From contig JAPFDT010000001.1 of assembly GCA_026169815.1 (NCBI GenBank), positions 1 to 64,000 of the forward strand: a DNA stretch of 64,000 bases. The letters run 5' to 3'. The DNA comes from Pseudogracilibacillus sp. Its GTDB lineage: Bacteria; Bacillota; Bacilli; Bacillales; Amphibacillaceae. The position numbers were made by a program, and so were the translations under genes. The notes under the pieces are model-generated. The model worked only from the letters and a program-made list of their open reading frames with translations. It searched no databases and was not told the DNA's origin. Positions 1 through 9,614 of this stretch are shown piece by piece (positions within the stretch are counted from its first letter, which is position 1; each line of letters starts with the position of its first letter).

Positions 1-116
1 AATTTTGCTCTCCCGCTTTGAATTTTGCTCTCCCGCTTTGAATTTTGCTCTCCCGCTTTGAATTTTGCTCTCCCGCTTTGAATTTTGCTCTCCCGCTTTG
101 AATTTTGCTCTCCCGC
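1..116. repeat. 20-bp tandem repeat array, cut by window start
   Basis: Five identical 20-bp units (aattttgctctcccgctttg) and a sixth partial unit lie head to tail, ending directly against the metE terminator. The array has no spacers, so it is not a CRISPR. It continues left of the window, so its true copy number is unknown. On the minus strand the unit reads GCGGGAGAG followed by an A-rich half, a layout like the GCGCGAG repeats at 6174-6470. Confidence 0.95.
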
Positions 117-117
117 A

Positions 118-156
118 GAAAAAAACGCCGCGAATGGCATCGCGGCGTTTTTTCTC
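118..156 (-). terminator. Rho-independent terminator of the met operon
   Basis: A GC-rich hairpin (AACGCCGCG, short loop, CGCGGCGTT) is followed on the minus strand by a run of T. It begins about 10 bases after the metE stop codon. A-tracts on both sides could let it work in both directions. Confidence 0.9.
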
Positions 157-164
157 TCACAACT

Positions 165-2456
165 TTATTTTGTTTCATTAACTAGCAGTTCTTCACGTGT
201 TGCTTTTGCTGCCTCGACCATTACTTTTAATGCGTCGATTGTTTCGTCTTCTTTACGTGTTTTCAGTCCGCAGTCAGGATTCACCCAGAATTGTTTTGGT
301 GAAATTGTTTGTAGTGCACGGTCGATATTTTGTTTAACTTCATCGACTGCAGGAATTCTTGGACTATGAATATCATATACTCCTAAGCCAATTTCTTTTG
401 TGTACGTGTTATCCTCAAATGTAGAGACTAACTCTCCGTGACTTCGGGATGTTTCGATTGAAATAACATCTGCATCAAGTGCGTCAATGCAATCAAAAAT
501 ATCTTCGAAGTTCGAATAGCACATATGCGTATGAATTTGTGTATCGTTCTCGGCTGTCGCAGTTGCTAAGCGGAATGCGTAAGCTGATACGTCTAAATAT
601 TCATCCCATTTCGCATGATCTAATGGTAAACCTTCACGTAATGCTGGCTCGTCAACTTGAATGATTTTAATTCCATTGTCTTCTAATGCATTAATTTCTT
701 TCTGCAATGCTAGAGCAATTTGTTTCATAATATCATAACGTGGCGTTGTATCGTGTACAAATGACCAGTTTAAAATTGTTACTGGTCCTGTTAACATTCC
801 TTTTACAATACGATTTGTTAATGATTGTGCATACACACTTTCTTTTACTGTAATTGGACCGTCCCAAGAAACGTCACCGAAAATTAATGGTGGCTTCACA
901 CAACGTGATCCATATGACTGTACCCAACCATATTCTGTCACACTAAAGCCGTTAAATTTCTCACCGAAATATTCAACCATGTCATTTCTCTCAAACTCAC
1001 CATGAACTAAGACATCAATATCTAAATCCTCTTGAATCTTAATCCAGCGAGCAATACTATCTTCGATAAACTTCTCATATTCAGCATCAGTAATTTCGCC
1101 TTTACGCCATTTTGTTCTCGTTCCACGTACTTCAGGTGTTTGTGGTAAACTTCCAATCGTCGTCGTTGGCAGTAACGGTAATTCAAATAATTTATCCTGA
1201 AGCTCAATTCTTTCTGCAAAAGGTGCGCCACGCTCTGCATCTTTTTCTGTTAAATTACTCACCGCTTTACGCACGTCGTCATTCGAACGGTATGTTGCTT
1301 GTAACTCATTTAACGCTGCATCAACTTCTGCAATGTCATCAGCAATTGCTTCACGACCTTCGTTTAATCCTTTTGTTAATGCAACAATTTCAGTGATTTT
1401 CTGATCAGCAAATGATAATCCACCTAAAATAACTGGATCGATTTTTTCTTCTAACGTTTTCGTTACTGGTACGTGCAATAATGTCGATGACGGCTGAATG
1501 ATTAATTGATCATCTTGTACGAATTGTTTAATCGTTTCTAATGTCGTTAATTTCTCACCAATGTCTGCTCGCCATACGTTACGTCCATCGACCACTCCTG
1601 CTGCTAATACTTTATCTTTCGGGAAGCCATATGTTTTTAATAACTCTAATGAGTCACCATGTACAAAATCTAGACCTAACCCTTTTACAGGTAATGCTGC
1701 AATACGTTCGTAATGAGATACCTTTTCAAAATACGTTTGGAAAATAATATTAATACCAGGTGCTTCTTCAGCAAAAGTTGCATATACTTTTTCAGCTGCA
1801 GCAATCACTTCTTCATCCACATTCGTTGCAAAAATTGGTTCATCAATTTGCACCCACCTTGCTCCTGCTTCTTGTAACTCTTGTAAAATTTGTACGTATA
1901 ACGGTGTGAATGTCTCAACTAAGCCAGCAAATTCATCTGCTTCGAATCCTTTTGATAATTGTAAATATGTGATTGGTCCTAGTAAAACTGGCTTTCCGTC
2001 AATGCCTAACTTTTCTTTCGCTTCTTTATAATACGTTAACGCACGGTTCTCAACTAACTCAGGTTTAGCACCATTTAGTTCTGGCACAATGTAGTGATAG
2101 TTCGTGTTGAACCACTTTGTCATCTCTGATGCAATCGCGTCATCTAAGCCACGTGCAATCGCAAAGTATGTATTGATATCGACTTTTCCTCCATCATATT
2201 CATAACGATCTGGCACAATTCCGAATGTAGCTGACGTATCTAATACATGGTCATATAGTGAGAAGTCACCAACTGGGATTAAATCAATTCCTTGTTCTTG
2301 TTGCTTTTTTAAGTTATTTAAACGAATATCGTCTGTTTTTTCAATTAATTCTGTTTGTGTAATATTACCATTCCAAAATGCTTCTAATGCTCGCTTCCAC
2401 TCACGCTTTTCCCCAATACGTGGGTACCCTAAATTTGAACTCTTAATGTTTGTCAT
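165..2456 (-). CDS. metE: Cobalamin-independent methionine synthase
   Basis: MetE transfers the methyl group of 5-methyltetrahydrofolate-triglutamate to homocysteine, making methionine in the cytoplasm without cobalamin. The 763-residue length is normal for the family. The N-terminal half opens with the typical [14 protein letters not shown] motif. The C-terminal catalytic half carries the zinc-ligand motifs HTHMCYSNF and NPDCGLKTR. The start has a good GGAGG site. It is the last gene of the SAM-riboswitch operon, 65 bases after the metF-type gene that makes its methyl donor, and is followed at once by the terminator. Confidence 0.98.
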   Translation of the reverse strand: MTNIKSSNLGYPRIGEKREWKRALEAFWNGNITQTELIEKTDDIRLNNLKKQQEQGIDLIPVGDFSLYDHVLDTSATFGIVPDRYEYDGGKVDINTYFAIARGLDDAIASEMTKWFNTNYHYIVPELNGAKPELVENRALTYYKEAKEKLGIDGKPVLLGPITYLQLSKGFEADEFAGLVETFTPLYVQILQELQEAGARWVQIDEPIFATNVDEEVIAAAEKVYATFAEEAPGINIIFQTYFEKVSHYERIAALPVKGLGLDFVHGDSLELLKTYGFPKDKVLAAGVVDGRNVWRADIGEKLTTLETIKQFVQDDQLIIQPSSTLLHVPVTKTLEEKIDPVILGGLSFADQKITEIVALTKGLNEGREAIADDIAEVDAALNELQATYRSNDDVRKAVSNLTEKDAERGAPFAERIELQDKLFELPLLPTTTIGSLPQTPEVRGTRTKWRKGEITDAEYEKFIEDSIARWIKIQEDLDIDVLVHGEFERNDMVEYFGEKFNGFSVTEYGWVQSYGSRCVKPPLIFGDVSWDGPITVKESVYAQSLTNRIVKGMLTGPVTILNWSFVHDTTPRYDIMKQIALALQKEINALEDNGIKIIQVDEPALREGLPLDHAKWDEYLDVSAYAFRLATATAENDTQIHTHMCYSNFEDIFDCIDALDADVISIETSRSHGELVSTFEDNTYTKEIGLGVYDIHSPRIPAVDEVKQNIDRALQTISPKQFWVNPDCGLKTRKEDETIDALKVMVEAAKATREELLVNETK

Positions 2457-2521
2457 CTGTTGTTTCCTCCATTTATTTTCTTTTATTTTTTATAAAAAGT
2501 GCAATATGTGCACTGTACTTC

Positions 2522-4372
2522 TTATTGTAATAACGTTGCTGATGATTCATGTTCCACTGGTTTACCAGTTTTTTCATGTATATATTCGACTAACTCCACA
2601 CAAATGTCATAACGCATAAATGGTGTAATTAAATAAATACCATTAAAATGTTCTAACGCTGTATCAATTAATTCTTTTGAAATAGCAATACTTTCTGCCG
2701 TCGACTTTTCTCTATCGGCACCAGCTGCCTTCATCCGCTCACGGACTTCATCGGTCAACTTAATTCCTGGCACTTCATTGTGTAAAAATTCCGCATTACG
2801 TGTTGACGTTAAGGGCATAATACCAACAAAAATCGGTACATCAATTTGTGCTGTTGCTTTCTTTAGTTCAACAATTTTTTCCTTACTATAGATTGGTTGT
2901 GTTAAAATATAATCTGCACCACTTGCAATCTTTCTTTCTAAACGTTGTACAGCTCGCCCGACGTTCGCAACATTCGGGTTAAACGCAGCAGCAACATTGA
3001 AGTTCGTTCGTGCTCGTAATGACTTTCCAGAAAACGACAGTCCCTCATTTCCTTTTTTCATTAGTTCAATTAATTTAAATGAATTGACATCAAAAACGGA
3101 TGTCGCACCAGGGAAGTCACCAATTTTCGTCGGATCACCCGTTATCGCTAAAATTTCATTCAAACCAAGTGTGTGCAGTCCCATTAAATGTGCTTGTAAA
3201 CCAATTAAATTTCGGTCACGGCATGTTAAATGTACTAATGGTTTAATGCCGAGATTTTGTAAAATCGTTGCGACTGCGACGTTACTTACACGTGGTGTAG
3301 CTAATGAATTATCCGCTAACGTAATCGCATCAACACCTGCTTCATGTAGCGCTTTTGCTCCTTCAACATATTCTGTCATATCTAAATGTTTCGGTGCATC
3401 AAGCTCAACGATAATCGTATGACGTTCTTTCGCTAATTCCGCTAACGTTTTTCCAGCTGGAGCAGCTTCTGGAATAATCTCAATTGGTTCAGGTAATGTT
3501 ACTTCTTTCTCTGCTATTGGCGTTAAACCTTTTACGCCTTCTGCTAAAGCTCTTACGTGTTCAGGTGTCGTACCGCAACATCCACCGAGGAGACGCACGC
3601 CTTGATCGCGGAGATCTTTTGCCGTCGTTTTAAAATAATCTGGTTCATTCTCGTAAAATAGTACGCCATCTCGATAAGCTGGTAAACTCGCATTCGGGTA
3701 AGCTGCTAAATATGCTTTATCGAGTAGTGGCACAGTTTCAAGTGATGTCACCATTTGCGCTGGACCAAACCGACAGTTCACTCCAACAACATCTGCTCCT
3801 AAGTTTTCCAGTTGTTTTAATGCATTTGGTAATGTAATCCCACCTTCTAACACACCAGGTTCATGCATGGACACGTTCGTAATGATTGGTAAATCCGTTT
3901 CTTCTCGAGCAATTTCTAGTACTGTCGTTAATTCTTCTAAATCATAATATGTTTCTAAAATTAACCCGTTGACTCCTTCAAGCAATAAGCAATACAACTG
4001 CTCTCTGAAACTACGTTTAATTTCATCAAGTTCAGTATAGTTTTGCCCTCCGTGAATGCCACCAATATTTCCTAATACATATGCATTGCCGAGACTCGCC
4101 TTTTTCGCAATACGCACTGCTGCTTGATTAATCTTTTTCACTTCTTCTTCTAAACCATAACGTGCTAGTTTAATATAATTAGCTCCATACGTATTCGTCT
4201 GTATAATATTCGCTCCTGCATGAATGTATGCTTCATGAACATGCTGTACTTGTTCTGGATGGGTAATATTTAACTCATCAAAACTTCGATCAACCCCGTG
4301 TGAATATAAAATTGTTCCCATCGCTCCATCGCCGATTAAAATTTTCTCATCTAAATCGGTTAATAGACTCAT
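2522..4372 (-). CDS. yitJ: Bifunctional homocysteine S-methyltransferase / 5,10-methylenetetrahydrofolate reductase
   Basis: This is a two-domain protein of 616 residues, close to the length of Bacillus subtilis YitJ. The N-terminal half is a homocysteine S-methyltransferase domain with the zinc motif [10 protein letters not shown] near residue 265. The C-terminal half, from about residue 320, is a MetF-type methylenetetrahydrofolate reductase (motifs LTCRDRN and ITGDP). The MetF half supplies 5-methyl-THF to MetE downstream. Its ATG overlaps the metI stop by four bases, so the two are translationally coupled. The methyl donor used by the N-terminal domain cannot be read from the sequence. 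Confidence 0.95.
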   Translation of the reverse strand: MSLLTDLDEKILIGDGAMGTILYSHGVDRSFDELNITHPEQVQHVHEAYIHAGANIIQTNTYGANYIKLARYGLEEEVKKINQAAVRIAKKASLGNAYVLGNIGGIHGGQNYTELDEIKRSFREQLYCLLLEGVNGLILETYYDLEELTTVLEIAREETDLPIITNVSMHEPGVLEGGITLPNALKQLENLGADVVGVNCRFGPAQMVTSLETVPLLDKAYLAAYPNASLPAYRDGVLFYENEPDYFKTTAKDLRDQGVRLLGGCCGTTPEHVRALAEGVKGLTPIAEKEVTLPEPIEIIPEAAPAGKTLAELAKERHTIIVELDAPKHLDMTEYVEGAKALHEAGVDAITLADNSLATPRVSNVAVATILQNLGIKPLVHLTCRDRNLIGLQAHLMGLHTLGLNEILAITGDPTKIGDFPGATSVFDVNSFKLIELMKKGNEGLSFSGKSLRARTNFNVAAAFNPNVANVGRAVQRLERKIASGADYILTQPIYSKEKIVELKKATAQIDVPIFVGIMPLTSTRNAEFLHNEVPGIKLTDEVRERMKAAGADREKSTAESIAISKELIDTALEHFNGIYLITPFMRYDICVELVEYIHEKTGKPVEHESSATLLQ

Positions 4373-5496
4373 CCGTGTTTCACCTCCAATGTCGCAATAT
4401 GCGCTAACGCTTGTTCTAAGTCTTCGATAATATCATCTTCATGCTCAATCCCAACTGACGCTCGTAATAATCGATTAGATAATCCGTAAGATAAACGCAC
4501 TTCTTCAGGAATGTCCATATGCGTCTGTGTTACTGGATAGGTGAGGAAACTTTCCACTCCACCTAAACTTTCTGCAAACGTAAATAACTTTAACTGTTGT
4601 AAAAATGGTTCAACGAGCGCTTCTTCTGTTATTTCAAAACTTACCATCCCGCTTCGTCCTGGATAGTAGACGTCTGTTACGAGTGGATGTTGCTCTAAAT
4701 ACTCAACAACCTTTTTAGCGTTTGTTTCATGTTGCCTCATCCGTAGTGCCAATGTTTTCATCCCACGAATTAAGCTCCAACAATCGTAAGGACTCAAGAC
4801 AGCTCCAGCAGAATTTTGTAAAAAGGCTAATTCTTCTGTGATTGCCTCTCCTTTAGATATAACGAGTCCTGCTAACACATCATTGTGACCTGCTAAATAT
4901 TTCGTCGCACTATGGATGACAATATCAGCACCTATTTCTAAAGGCTTTTGTACATATGGTGTAAATAACGTGTTATCGACAATGTGTAAAATGTTATGAG
5001 CTTTTGTTATTTCACTCACTTTTTCTAAATCTGTCGTTTGCATTAACGGATTTGTCGGTGTCTCGATAAAAATTGCTTGCGTATCTTCTTCAATTAATTC
5101 CGCTAACTCCTCATATGATTTTCCATCCCAATAAGAAAATCTGAATCCATATTTTTCTTCATACACTTCAAACAATCTAAAGTTTCCACCGTAAATATCT
5201 CGTGAAGCGATGAAATGAGCCCCTTTTTCAAATAAGCTGAAAACAAGTTGCACTGCCGCCATCCCAGATGATGTCGCAAAAGCTCCATCGCCACCTTCTA
5301 ACTCAGCAACCGCCTCTTCTAACACATCACGTGTTGGATTCGCCGAACGCGTATAATCATAACCATCTTGCAGTCCGATATGTTCGTGACGAAAAGCTGT
5401 TGAAAAATATATTGGCGTACTTACCGCCCGGTGATGCTCATCACGACGATTTCCAATTTGTACGAGAAATGTATCTTGCTTACATCGATCAGTCAT
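4369..5496 (-). CDS. metI: PLP-dependent methionine biosynthesis enzyme, cystathionine gamma-synthase / O-acylhomoserine thiolyase type
   Basis: This is a Cys/Met-metabolism PLP enzyme of 375 residues. The cofactor lysine is in the [12 protein letters not shown] motif, and [11 protein letters not shown] near the N-terminus is the usual substrate-loop signature. In Bacillus, MetI joins an activated homoserine with cysteine or sulfide. It is followed directly by the metF-type gene. The metC gene (cystathionine beta-lyase) that normally comes next in metI-metC pairs is absent, so direct sulfhydrylation or a metC elsewhere is needed. A good site (GAAAGGGG) precedes the ATG. Confidence 0.92.
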   Translation of the reverse strand: MTDRCKQDTFLVQIGNRRDEHHRAVSTPIYFSTAFRHEHIGLQDGYDYTRSANPTRDVLEEAVAELEGGDGAFATSSGMAAVQLVFSLFEKGAHFIASRDIYGGNFRLFEVYEEKYGFRFSYWDGKSYEELAELIEEDTQAIFIETPTNPLMQTTDLEKVSEITKAHNILHIVDNTLFTPYVQKPLEIGADIVIHSATKYLAGHNDVLAGLVISKGEAITEELAFLQNSAGAVLSPYDCWSLIRGMKTLALRMRQHETNAKKVVEYLEQHPLVTDVYYPGRSGMVSFEITEEALVEPFLQQLKLFTFAESLGGVESFLTYPVTQTHMDIPEEVRLSYGLSNRLLRASVGIEHEDDIIEDLEQALAHIATLEVKHG

Positions 5497-5624
5497 GAAC
5501 TAATTTCCCCTTTCTAACTCCCTCAAAATATTTATTCCGTTATCATAGGAATATTCCTATTTTATAACTGATTGTATTTTCTAAAATTTCAATTTATTTT
5601 ATGTGAAGTAAACAGTTCATTTGT

Positions 5625-5750
5625 TTACTTATTAGTAGAATCAATTAACGTAATTTTTCCATCTGTTACGGTAATGACAACAGACCCATTAACAATTGCA
5701 TCGATATGTGCTTTCACCGTATCTAACGTACAGTCTGTAACATCACTCAT
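5625..5750 (-). CDS. yezD: Small YezD-family (DUF2292-like) protein
   Basis: This 41-codon gene is too short for the ORF track. It starts at an ATG after AGGAAAG and ends 128 bases before metI, just downstream of the riboswitch terminator. The product has the pattern of YezD-like proteins: a helix (VKAHIDAIVNG) and then a strand-turn-strand ending GSVVITVTDGKITLID. Small DUF2292 proteins often sit beside sulfur-assimilation or methionine genes; their function is unknown. Its place makes it the first gene of the SAM-controlled transcript. The family assignment is from memory of the pattern and not searched. Confidence 0.75.
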   Translation of the reverse strand: MSDVTDCTLDTVKAHIDAIVNGSVVITVTDGKITLIDSTNK

Positions 5751-5821
5751 CTTCTCATCTTTCCTTTCATCAACATTTTATACTTAAGTAGCACTAGCCA
5801 GCTATGTCAGATTTTTTCAAT

Positions 5822-5856
5822 TAAAAAACCTCTTCTCACATAGTAAGAAGAGGTTG
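5822..5856 (-). terminator. Riboswitch-controlled terminator
   Basis: The hairpin AACCTCTTCT...AGAAGAGGTT is followed by TTTTTT on the minus strand, directly downstream of the SAM aptamer. Its 5' arm shares the TAAGAAGAG sequence with the 3' side of the aptamer P1 region, as expected for a transcriptional SAM-off switch. Confidence 0.88.
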
Positions 5857-5865
5857 GACGTTCGT

Positions 5866-5977
5866 ATTCGCTCTTCTTATCTATCAGGCATTACGCTTGC
5901 TGGAATTGGCACAGTACTTCATAAGTCTGTTGCCGAGGCTTCAAAGGGCCAGTCCCTCCACCTCTCTGGATAAGAAT
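5866..5977 (-). promoter_or_regulatory. SAM-I riboswitch (S box)
   Basis: On the minus strand the leader reads TTATCCAGAGAGGTGGAGGGA, then GGCCC, GAAGCCTCGGCAAC, GTGCCAATTCCAGCAAG and a closing GATAAGAAG strand. These are the conserved P1-P4 core blocks of the S-box aptamer. Binding of S-adenosylmethionine is expected to favour the downstream terminator and switch off yezD-metI-yitJ-metE. Confidence 0.97.
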
Positions 5978-6003
5978 TAATTTGTTATTGAATTGTAGAT
6001 ATA

Positions 6004-6032
6004 ACTATACTGCTACCTTAATTAATTGTCAA
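6004..6032 (-). promoter_or_regulatory. Sigma-A promoter of the met operon
   Basis: A perfect TTGACA (6027-6032) and TATAGT (6004-6009) are separated by exactly 17 bases on the minus strand. Transcription would start about 20 bases before the SAM aptamer. Confidence 0.88.
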
Positions 6033-6173
6033 CCGTTATTATTATTTTCTGAAAAAATAAACATTCTGAATGTGACGTAAACGTTGTTGTAGCATGTGAT
6101 TGAGGGATTGGAAAAATTTAGTTAAAATTTGAATGAAGGAATGGGATGGAATGGAGCGAATCTTCCTTCCATT

Positions 6174-6472
6174 GCGCGGATTTGTCGCTTTCTCGCGCGG
6201 TTTCACATCGCCTCGCGCGGATATGCCGCTTTCTCGCTCGGTTTCACATCACCTCGCGCGGATTTGTCGCTTTCTCGCGCGGTTTCACATCGCCTCGCGC
6301 GGATTTGCCACTCTCTCGCGCGGTTTAACATCACCTCGCGCGGATTTGTAGCTTTCTCGCTCGGTTTCACATCGCCTCGCGCGGATTTGTCGCTTTCTCG
6401 CGCGGTTTCACATCGCCTCGCGCGGATTTGCCACTTTCTCGCGCGGTTTAACATCGCCTCGCGCGATTTCAA
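6174..6472. repeat. 41-bp tandem repeat array, seven copies plus a partial
   Basis: GCGCGG recurs at 6174, 6215, 6256, 6297, 6338, 6379 and 6420, and GCGCGA closes the array at 6461, so the period is exactly 41 bases. Each unit is made of two related halves of 21 and 20 bases (GCGCGGATTTGTCGCTTTCTC and GCGCGGTTTCACATCGCCTC). Copies differ by a few substitutions and no indels. Open frames in several registers (6129-6530 + and 6203-6475 -) are by-products of the period. The rest of the 5977-6548 gap holds only the met promoter and the NCS2 terminator. Confidence 0.95.
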
Positions 6473-6503
6473 CACGAGTTGGAGTGATTTTTCATCATCT
6501 TCA

Positions 6504-6541
6504 CAAAAAAAGAGCTTCAGCTATCATTAGCCAAAGCTCTC
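6504..6541 (-). terminator. Terminator of the purine permease gene
   Basis: AGAGCTTTGGCTAATGATAG pairs with the following CTGAAGCTCT arm and a run of seven T follows on the minus strand. It lies just after the 6549 stop codon. Confidence 0.85.
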
Positions 6542-6548
6542 TCAATCG

Positions 6549-7838
6549 CTATGCACCTGGAAAGAAAATCATTTGCAAGACGAAAATAATTCCGAACACA
6601 TATAAGATTGGGTGCACTTCTTTTCCTTTTCCGCTTACGAGTTTTAATAATGGATATAAAATAAATCCGACCGAGATTCCTGTTGCGATACTTGATGTAA
6701 GTGGCATCGTAACAACGACCGCAAATGTTGGGAATGCTTCGTCGAACTCATGCCATTTAATGTATGCAAGGCCTGACATCATATAACTTCCCACAATAAT
6801 AAGTGCTGGTGCAGTAATAGCTGATAAAGATGAGATCGTCTCGACAATCGGTGAGAAGAACAACGCAACGAGGAATAACGCTCCGACTACAAGTGTCGTT
6901 AAACCTGTCCGCCCACCTACTGCAACACCGGAGGACGACTCAACATAAGCACTCGATGGCGTAGACCCTAACGACGCTCCAACCGTTGACGCTACGGCAT
7001 CTGCTGTTAAAGCTGCTTTTGCTCGAGGTAATGTTCCATCTTTCATTAAGCCTGCCTGTTCTGCGACACCTATCATTGTTCCCGTCGTATCAAAAATCGT
7101 CACAAGTAAAAAGGCAAAAACCACAGTATAAAGTGTATTTGAGAATACCCCGCCAACATCTAAATCAAATAATACCGGAGTTGGCGGCGCTGAAACGACA
7201 CCAGTAATATCTAACATACCTAAAAAATACCCGATCACACCTGTGACAAACATCCCGATAAATAAGGCACCTTTTACATTCCTGACAACTAAAATAACTG
7301 TCACAAGAAGTCCAACAATCGCTAATGCTGTGCCAGGATCACGCACATTACCAAATGCAACATATGTCTCTTCATTTGGTACGACAATTCCCGCCATTTT
7401 TAAACCTAAAAATGCTATAAACAAACCAATCCCCGCTGTAATCCCGAACTTCAATGGCGCTGGAATTGACTTAATAAGCACCTCACGTAACTTCGTAAAT
7501 GTTAATAACAAGAATAATAAAGCCGACAATAACACCGCACCAAACACAACTTGATACGTTACCCCTTCTGTCATCACGACACTGACAAAATATGCGTTCA
7601 TCCCCATCCCAGGAGCAATCGCAATTGGATAATTCGCCCAAAGCGCCATAATTAATGTCCCTACTACTGCAGAGGCAATCGTCGCAATAAACACTTGATC
7701 AAACGGCACTCCCGCCGCCGATAAAATCGTTGGGTTAACGATAATAATATATGCCATCGTTAAAAACGTCGTCATTCCTGCTAAAAGTTCTGTTCGAACA
7801 TCCGATCCCGCTTCTTTTACTTTAAAAAAATTTTCCAT
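6549..7838 (-). CDS. NCS2 (AzgA-type) purine permease
   Basis: This is an inner-membrane purine/proton symporter of 429 residues with about 12 to 14 hydrophobic segments. The N-terminal block, RTELLAGMTTFLTMAYIIIVNP, and APGMGMNAYF are signatures of the PbuG/PbuO guanine-hypoxanthine permeases. FDTTGTMIGVAEQ and GSTPSSAYVESSSGVAVGGR match the family's central and substrate-binding regions. It is a single gene with its own terminator. No purine riboswitch is visible upstream, unlike B. subtilis pbuG. The substrate (guanine, hypoxanthine or adenine) cannot be decided here. Confidence 0.92.
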   Translation of the reverse strand: MENFFKVKEAGSDVRTELLAGMTTFLTMAYIIIVNPTILSAAGVPFDQVFIATIASAVVGTLIMALWANYPIAIAPGMGMNAYFVSVVMTEGVTYQVVFGAVLLSALLFLLLTFTKLREVLIKSIPAPLKFGITAGIGLFIAFLGLKMAGIVVPNEETYVAFGNVRDPGTALAIVGLLVTVILVVRNVKGALFIGMFVTGVIGYFLGMLDITGVVSAPPTPVLFDLDVGGVFSNTLYTVVFAFLLVTIFDTTGTMIGVAEQAGLMKDGTLPRAKAALTADAVASTVGASLGSTPSSAYVESSSGVAVGGRTGLTTLVVGALFLVALFFSPIVETISSLSAITAPALIIVGSYMMSGLAYIKWHEFDEAFPTFAVVVTMPLTSSIATGISVGFILYPLLKLVSGKGKEVHPILYVFGIIFVLQMIFFPGA

Positions 7839-7879
7839 CTTTTTTTCTCCTACATCTTTCTATTGTGTGTATATAATTT

Positions 7880-7954
7880 TTTAGCTAAAAATCTAAGCTA
7901 AACCGCAAAACGTGGAATACCCTCTCTACATAAAAGGTATTCCACATTACTTAG
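7880..7954. repeat. Two inverted repeats between ddh and the purine permease
   Basis: A strong hairpin, GTGGAATACC...GGTATTCCAC (7912-7946), lies about 70 bases after the ddh stop and a weaker one, TTTAGCT...AGCTAAA (7880-7901), follows. The second has a short T run after it on the minus strand. One or both may terminate ddh; alternatively one could be an operator for the permease. Confidence 0.6.
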
Positions 7955-8015
7955 TATGATTTAATTCTACTTTCTCACTTTCATCCATTCTACTCTACAC
8001 CGTTACGCACAAATT

Positions 8016-8996
8016 TTACAAATATTTTTTTCTTAAATCAGCTGGACTTAATGGATGGATGTAACCAGGTCCAATATCATACACTGTTTTCGCTCCATAT
8101 TGTCCTTCTTTAGATAAACGATGTGCCGCACGCGCATAGCTAACAAGCACACTAGCTGTAAACTCCGGATTACTTTCTAATTTCAAGCTATACTCGACAA
8201 CTTGATTATGTCCGTCACCGGTTTTTCCACTATGAATAACAAAACCACCATGTGGCATTAGTGCATGATCGCGTTCTAACTCTGCTTCTGTAATAATATG
8301 GACTGTCGTATCATAATCTGCGAAATAATTCGGCATCGTTTTAATCGTCTCTGTCACTTCAGCCGCATCTGCGCCATCTTCTAACACTATATAACATTCA
8401 CGTTTATGACTATCCGTCTTATCTAGCGCCGGGTTCTCTCCACGACGTACTTCATCCATCGACTCTTCAGACGGCAATGTATATTGTACACCAGCCTTTA
8501 CGCCTTCTACACGACGAACCGCATCAGAATGTCCTTGGCTCAATCCTTTACCCCAAAACGTATAAGTTTTTCCTTCTGCTAAGACCGCTTCCGCCATCAC
8601 ACGATTCACCGAAAACAAGCCCGGATCCCAACCAACCGAAATGACATTCACCATCTTACTCTCCTGCGACACCTTATCCACCGAAGCAAAATACTCCGGA
8701 ATATTCGCATGCGTATCAAAACTATCTACTGTATTAAACAATTTTGCATAATGTGGCGTTTGTTCCGGCAAATCAGTTGCTGAACCACCACATAACAACA
8801 TCACATCAATTTTATCTTGAAAATTTTCTACTTCATCAATATGTACAGACGCCACATTCGGATCAATCGTCTCAACCGAACCACGACGTGAAAATACCGC
8901 CACTAACTCCATATCAGGCTGTTGCGCAATCGCCGCTTCTGCCCCGCGCCCTAAATTACCATATCCAATAATTCCAACTCTAATCTTCTCTGCCAT
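8016..8996 (-). CDS. ddh: meso-Diaminopimelate D-dehydrogenase
   Basis: This NADPH enzyme makes meso-diaminopimelate from tetrahydrodipicolinate in one step, feeding lysine and peptidoglycan synthesis. The 326-residue length matches the family. Residues 5-25 form the dinucleotide fold (RVGIIGYGNLGRGAE), and CGGSATDLPEQ, VGWDPG and KGLSQGHSDAVRR are characteristic Ddh blocks. The start ATG follows a GAAGG site. It is a single gene with no lysine genes nearby. Ddh is patchily distributed in Bacillaceae, most of which use the acetylase route, so it marks the lineage. Confidence 0.95.
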   Translation of the reverse strand: MAEKIRVGIIGYGNLGRGAEAAIAQQPDMELVAVFSRRGSVETIDPNVASVHIDEVENFQDKIDVMLLCGGSATDLPEQTPHYAKLFNTVDSFDTHANIPEYFASVDKVSQESKMVNVISVGWDPGLFSVNRVMAEAVLAEGKTYTFWGKGLSQGHSDAVRRVEGVKAGVQYTLPSEESMDEVRRGENPALDKTDSHKRECYIVLEDGADAAEVTETIKTMPNYFADYDTTVHIITEAELERDHALMPHGGFVIHSGKTGDGHNQVVEYSLKLESNPEFTASVLVSYARAAHRLSKEGQYGAKTVYDIGPGYIHPLSPADLRKKYL

Positions 8997-9228
8997 CCTT
9001 CAGCCACCCCATCTTATACAATAATATCTCACTTCATCCTATCGTTTTTCCAGGAAAAGTGCAACGCAAACTTATCATATTTATACAAATGTCTAAATGA
9101 TTCATAAATATTAAATAATCGCCCATACTACCATGATGACAGCTCATAACTTTGGCACACGGCTCCTATTTTCCAGCGGAGGCTCATCCCACCAAAACTT
9201 CCCACTTCTTATGAAAGGAGGTCCAGTA

Positions 9229-9381
9229 ATGGCGAAAAATCCAAAAGGACCTGTACAAAAAGACAAACCTAATTTACCACAAAGTCCTAAACAACCATAC
9301 GGTGAACCATTAAGTGGCAATCACGAACATAAAATGAAACAACAGAAACGACAAACAAAAAGTGCAGGAAAAGGCATGTAA
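9229..9381 (+). CDS. sspP: Small acid-soluble spore protein P-like peptide
   Basis: A 50-residue, very hydrophilic peptide begins at ATG 9229 after a perfect AAAGGAGG site; the ORF-track start at 9133 is too early. It is rich in Lys, Pro, Gln and Asn and has no hydrophobic core. The block PYGEPLSGNHEHKMKQQKR resembles the EPLxGSxKVKNRNHxRQ region of SspP-type minor spore proteins. A spore-core location would follow. The symbol is a best guess from pattern only; a general small basic protein is the alternative. Confidence 0.6.
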   Translation: MAKNPKGPVQKDKPNLPQSPKQPYGEPLSGNHEHKMKQQKRQTKSAGKGM

Positions 9382-9401
9382 TCCCTCATAACAATAATTA
9401 A

Positions 9402-9448
9402 GTGAGATTTGACACATAAAAATGATATGTTGCGATCTCACTTTTTTC
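9402..9448 (+). terminator. Terminator of the small spore-protein-like gene
   Basis: AAGTGAGAT...ATCTCACTT forms a long hairpin with a bulged upper stem and is followed by TTTTTT on the plus strand, 20 bases after the stop codon. Confidence 0.85.
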
Positions 9449-9614
9449 ATTAAAACTCCTCACTCGTAACACACCAGTTTAATCACGCAACAAAAGGTGC
9501 CATAAGTATTATTAGTGTTACAGAATAAGCAACTATAAACAAAGTCTATAAACTGTAAATAGAAAGGAAAAATAGTCGATTTAATCCATGTGTTTCCAGC
9601 CAAATGAATAATGT

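Noticed and set aside
1-116. Possible CRISPR array
   Set aside because: Units are contiguous and identical with no spacers, and there are no cas genes.
2997-3422. 141-codon plus-strand ORF inside yitJ
   Set aside because: It is antisense to a clear conserved gene, with no start signal or recognisable domain.
6129-6530. Overlapping ORFs with RGFTSPRADLSLSRA-type repeats on plus and minus strands
   Set aside because: They arise from the 41-bp tandem repeat, are open in several frames at once and have no ribosome site; the DNA repeat explains them.
7839-8015. Purine riboswitch upstream of the NCS2 permease
   Set aside because: The G-box core blocks are not present; only simple inverted repeats are seen.
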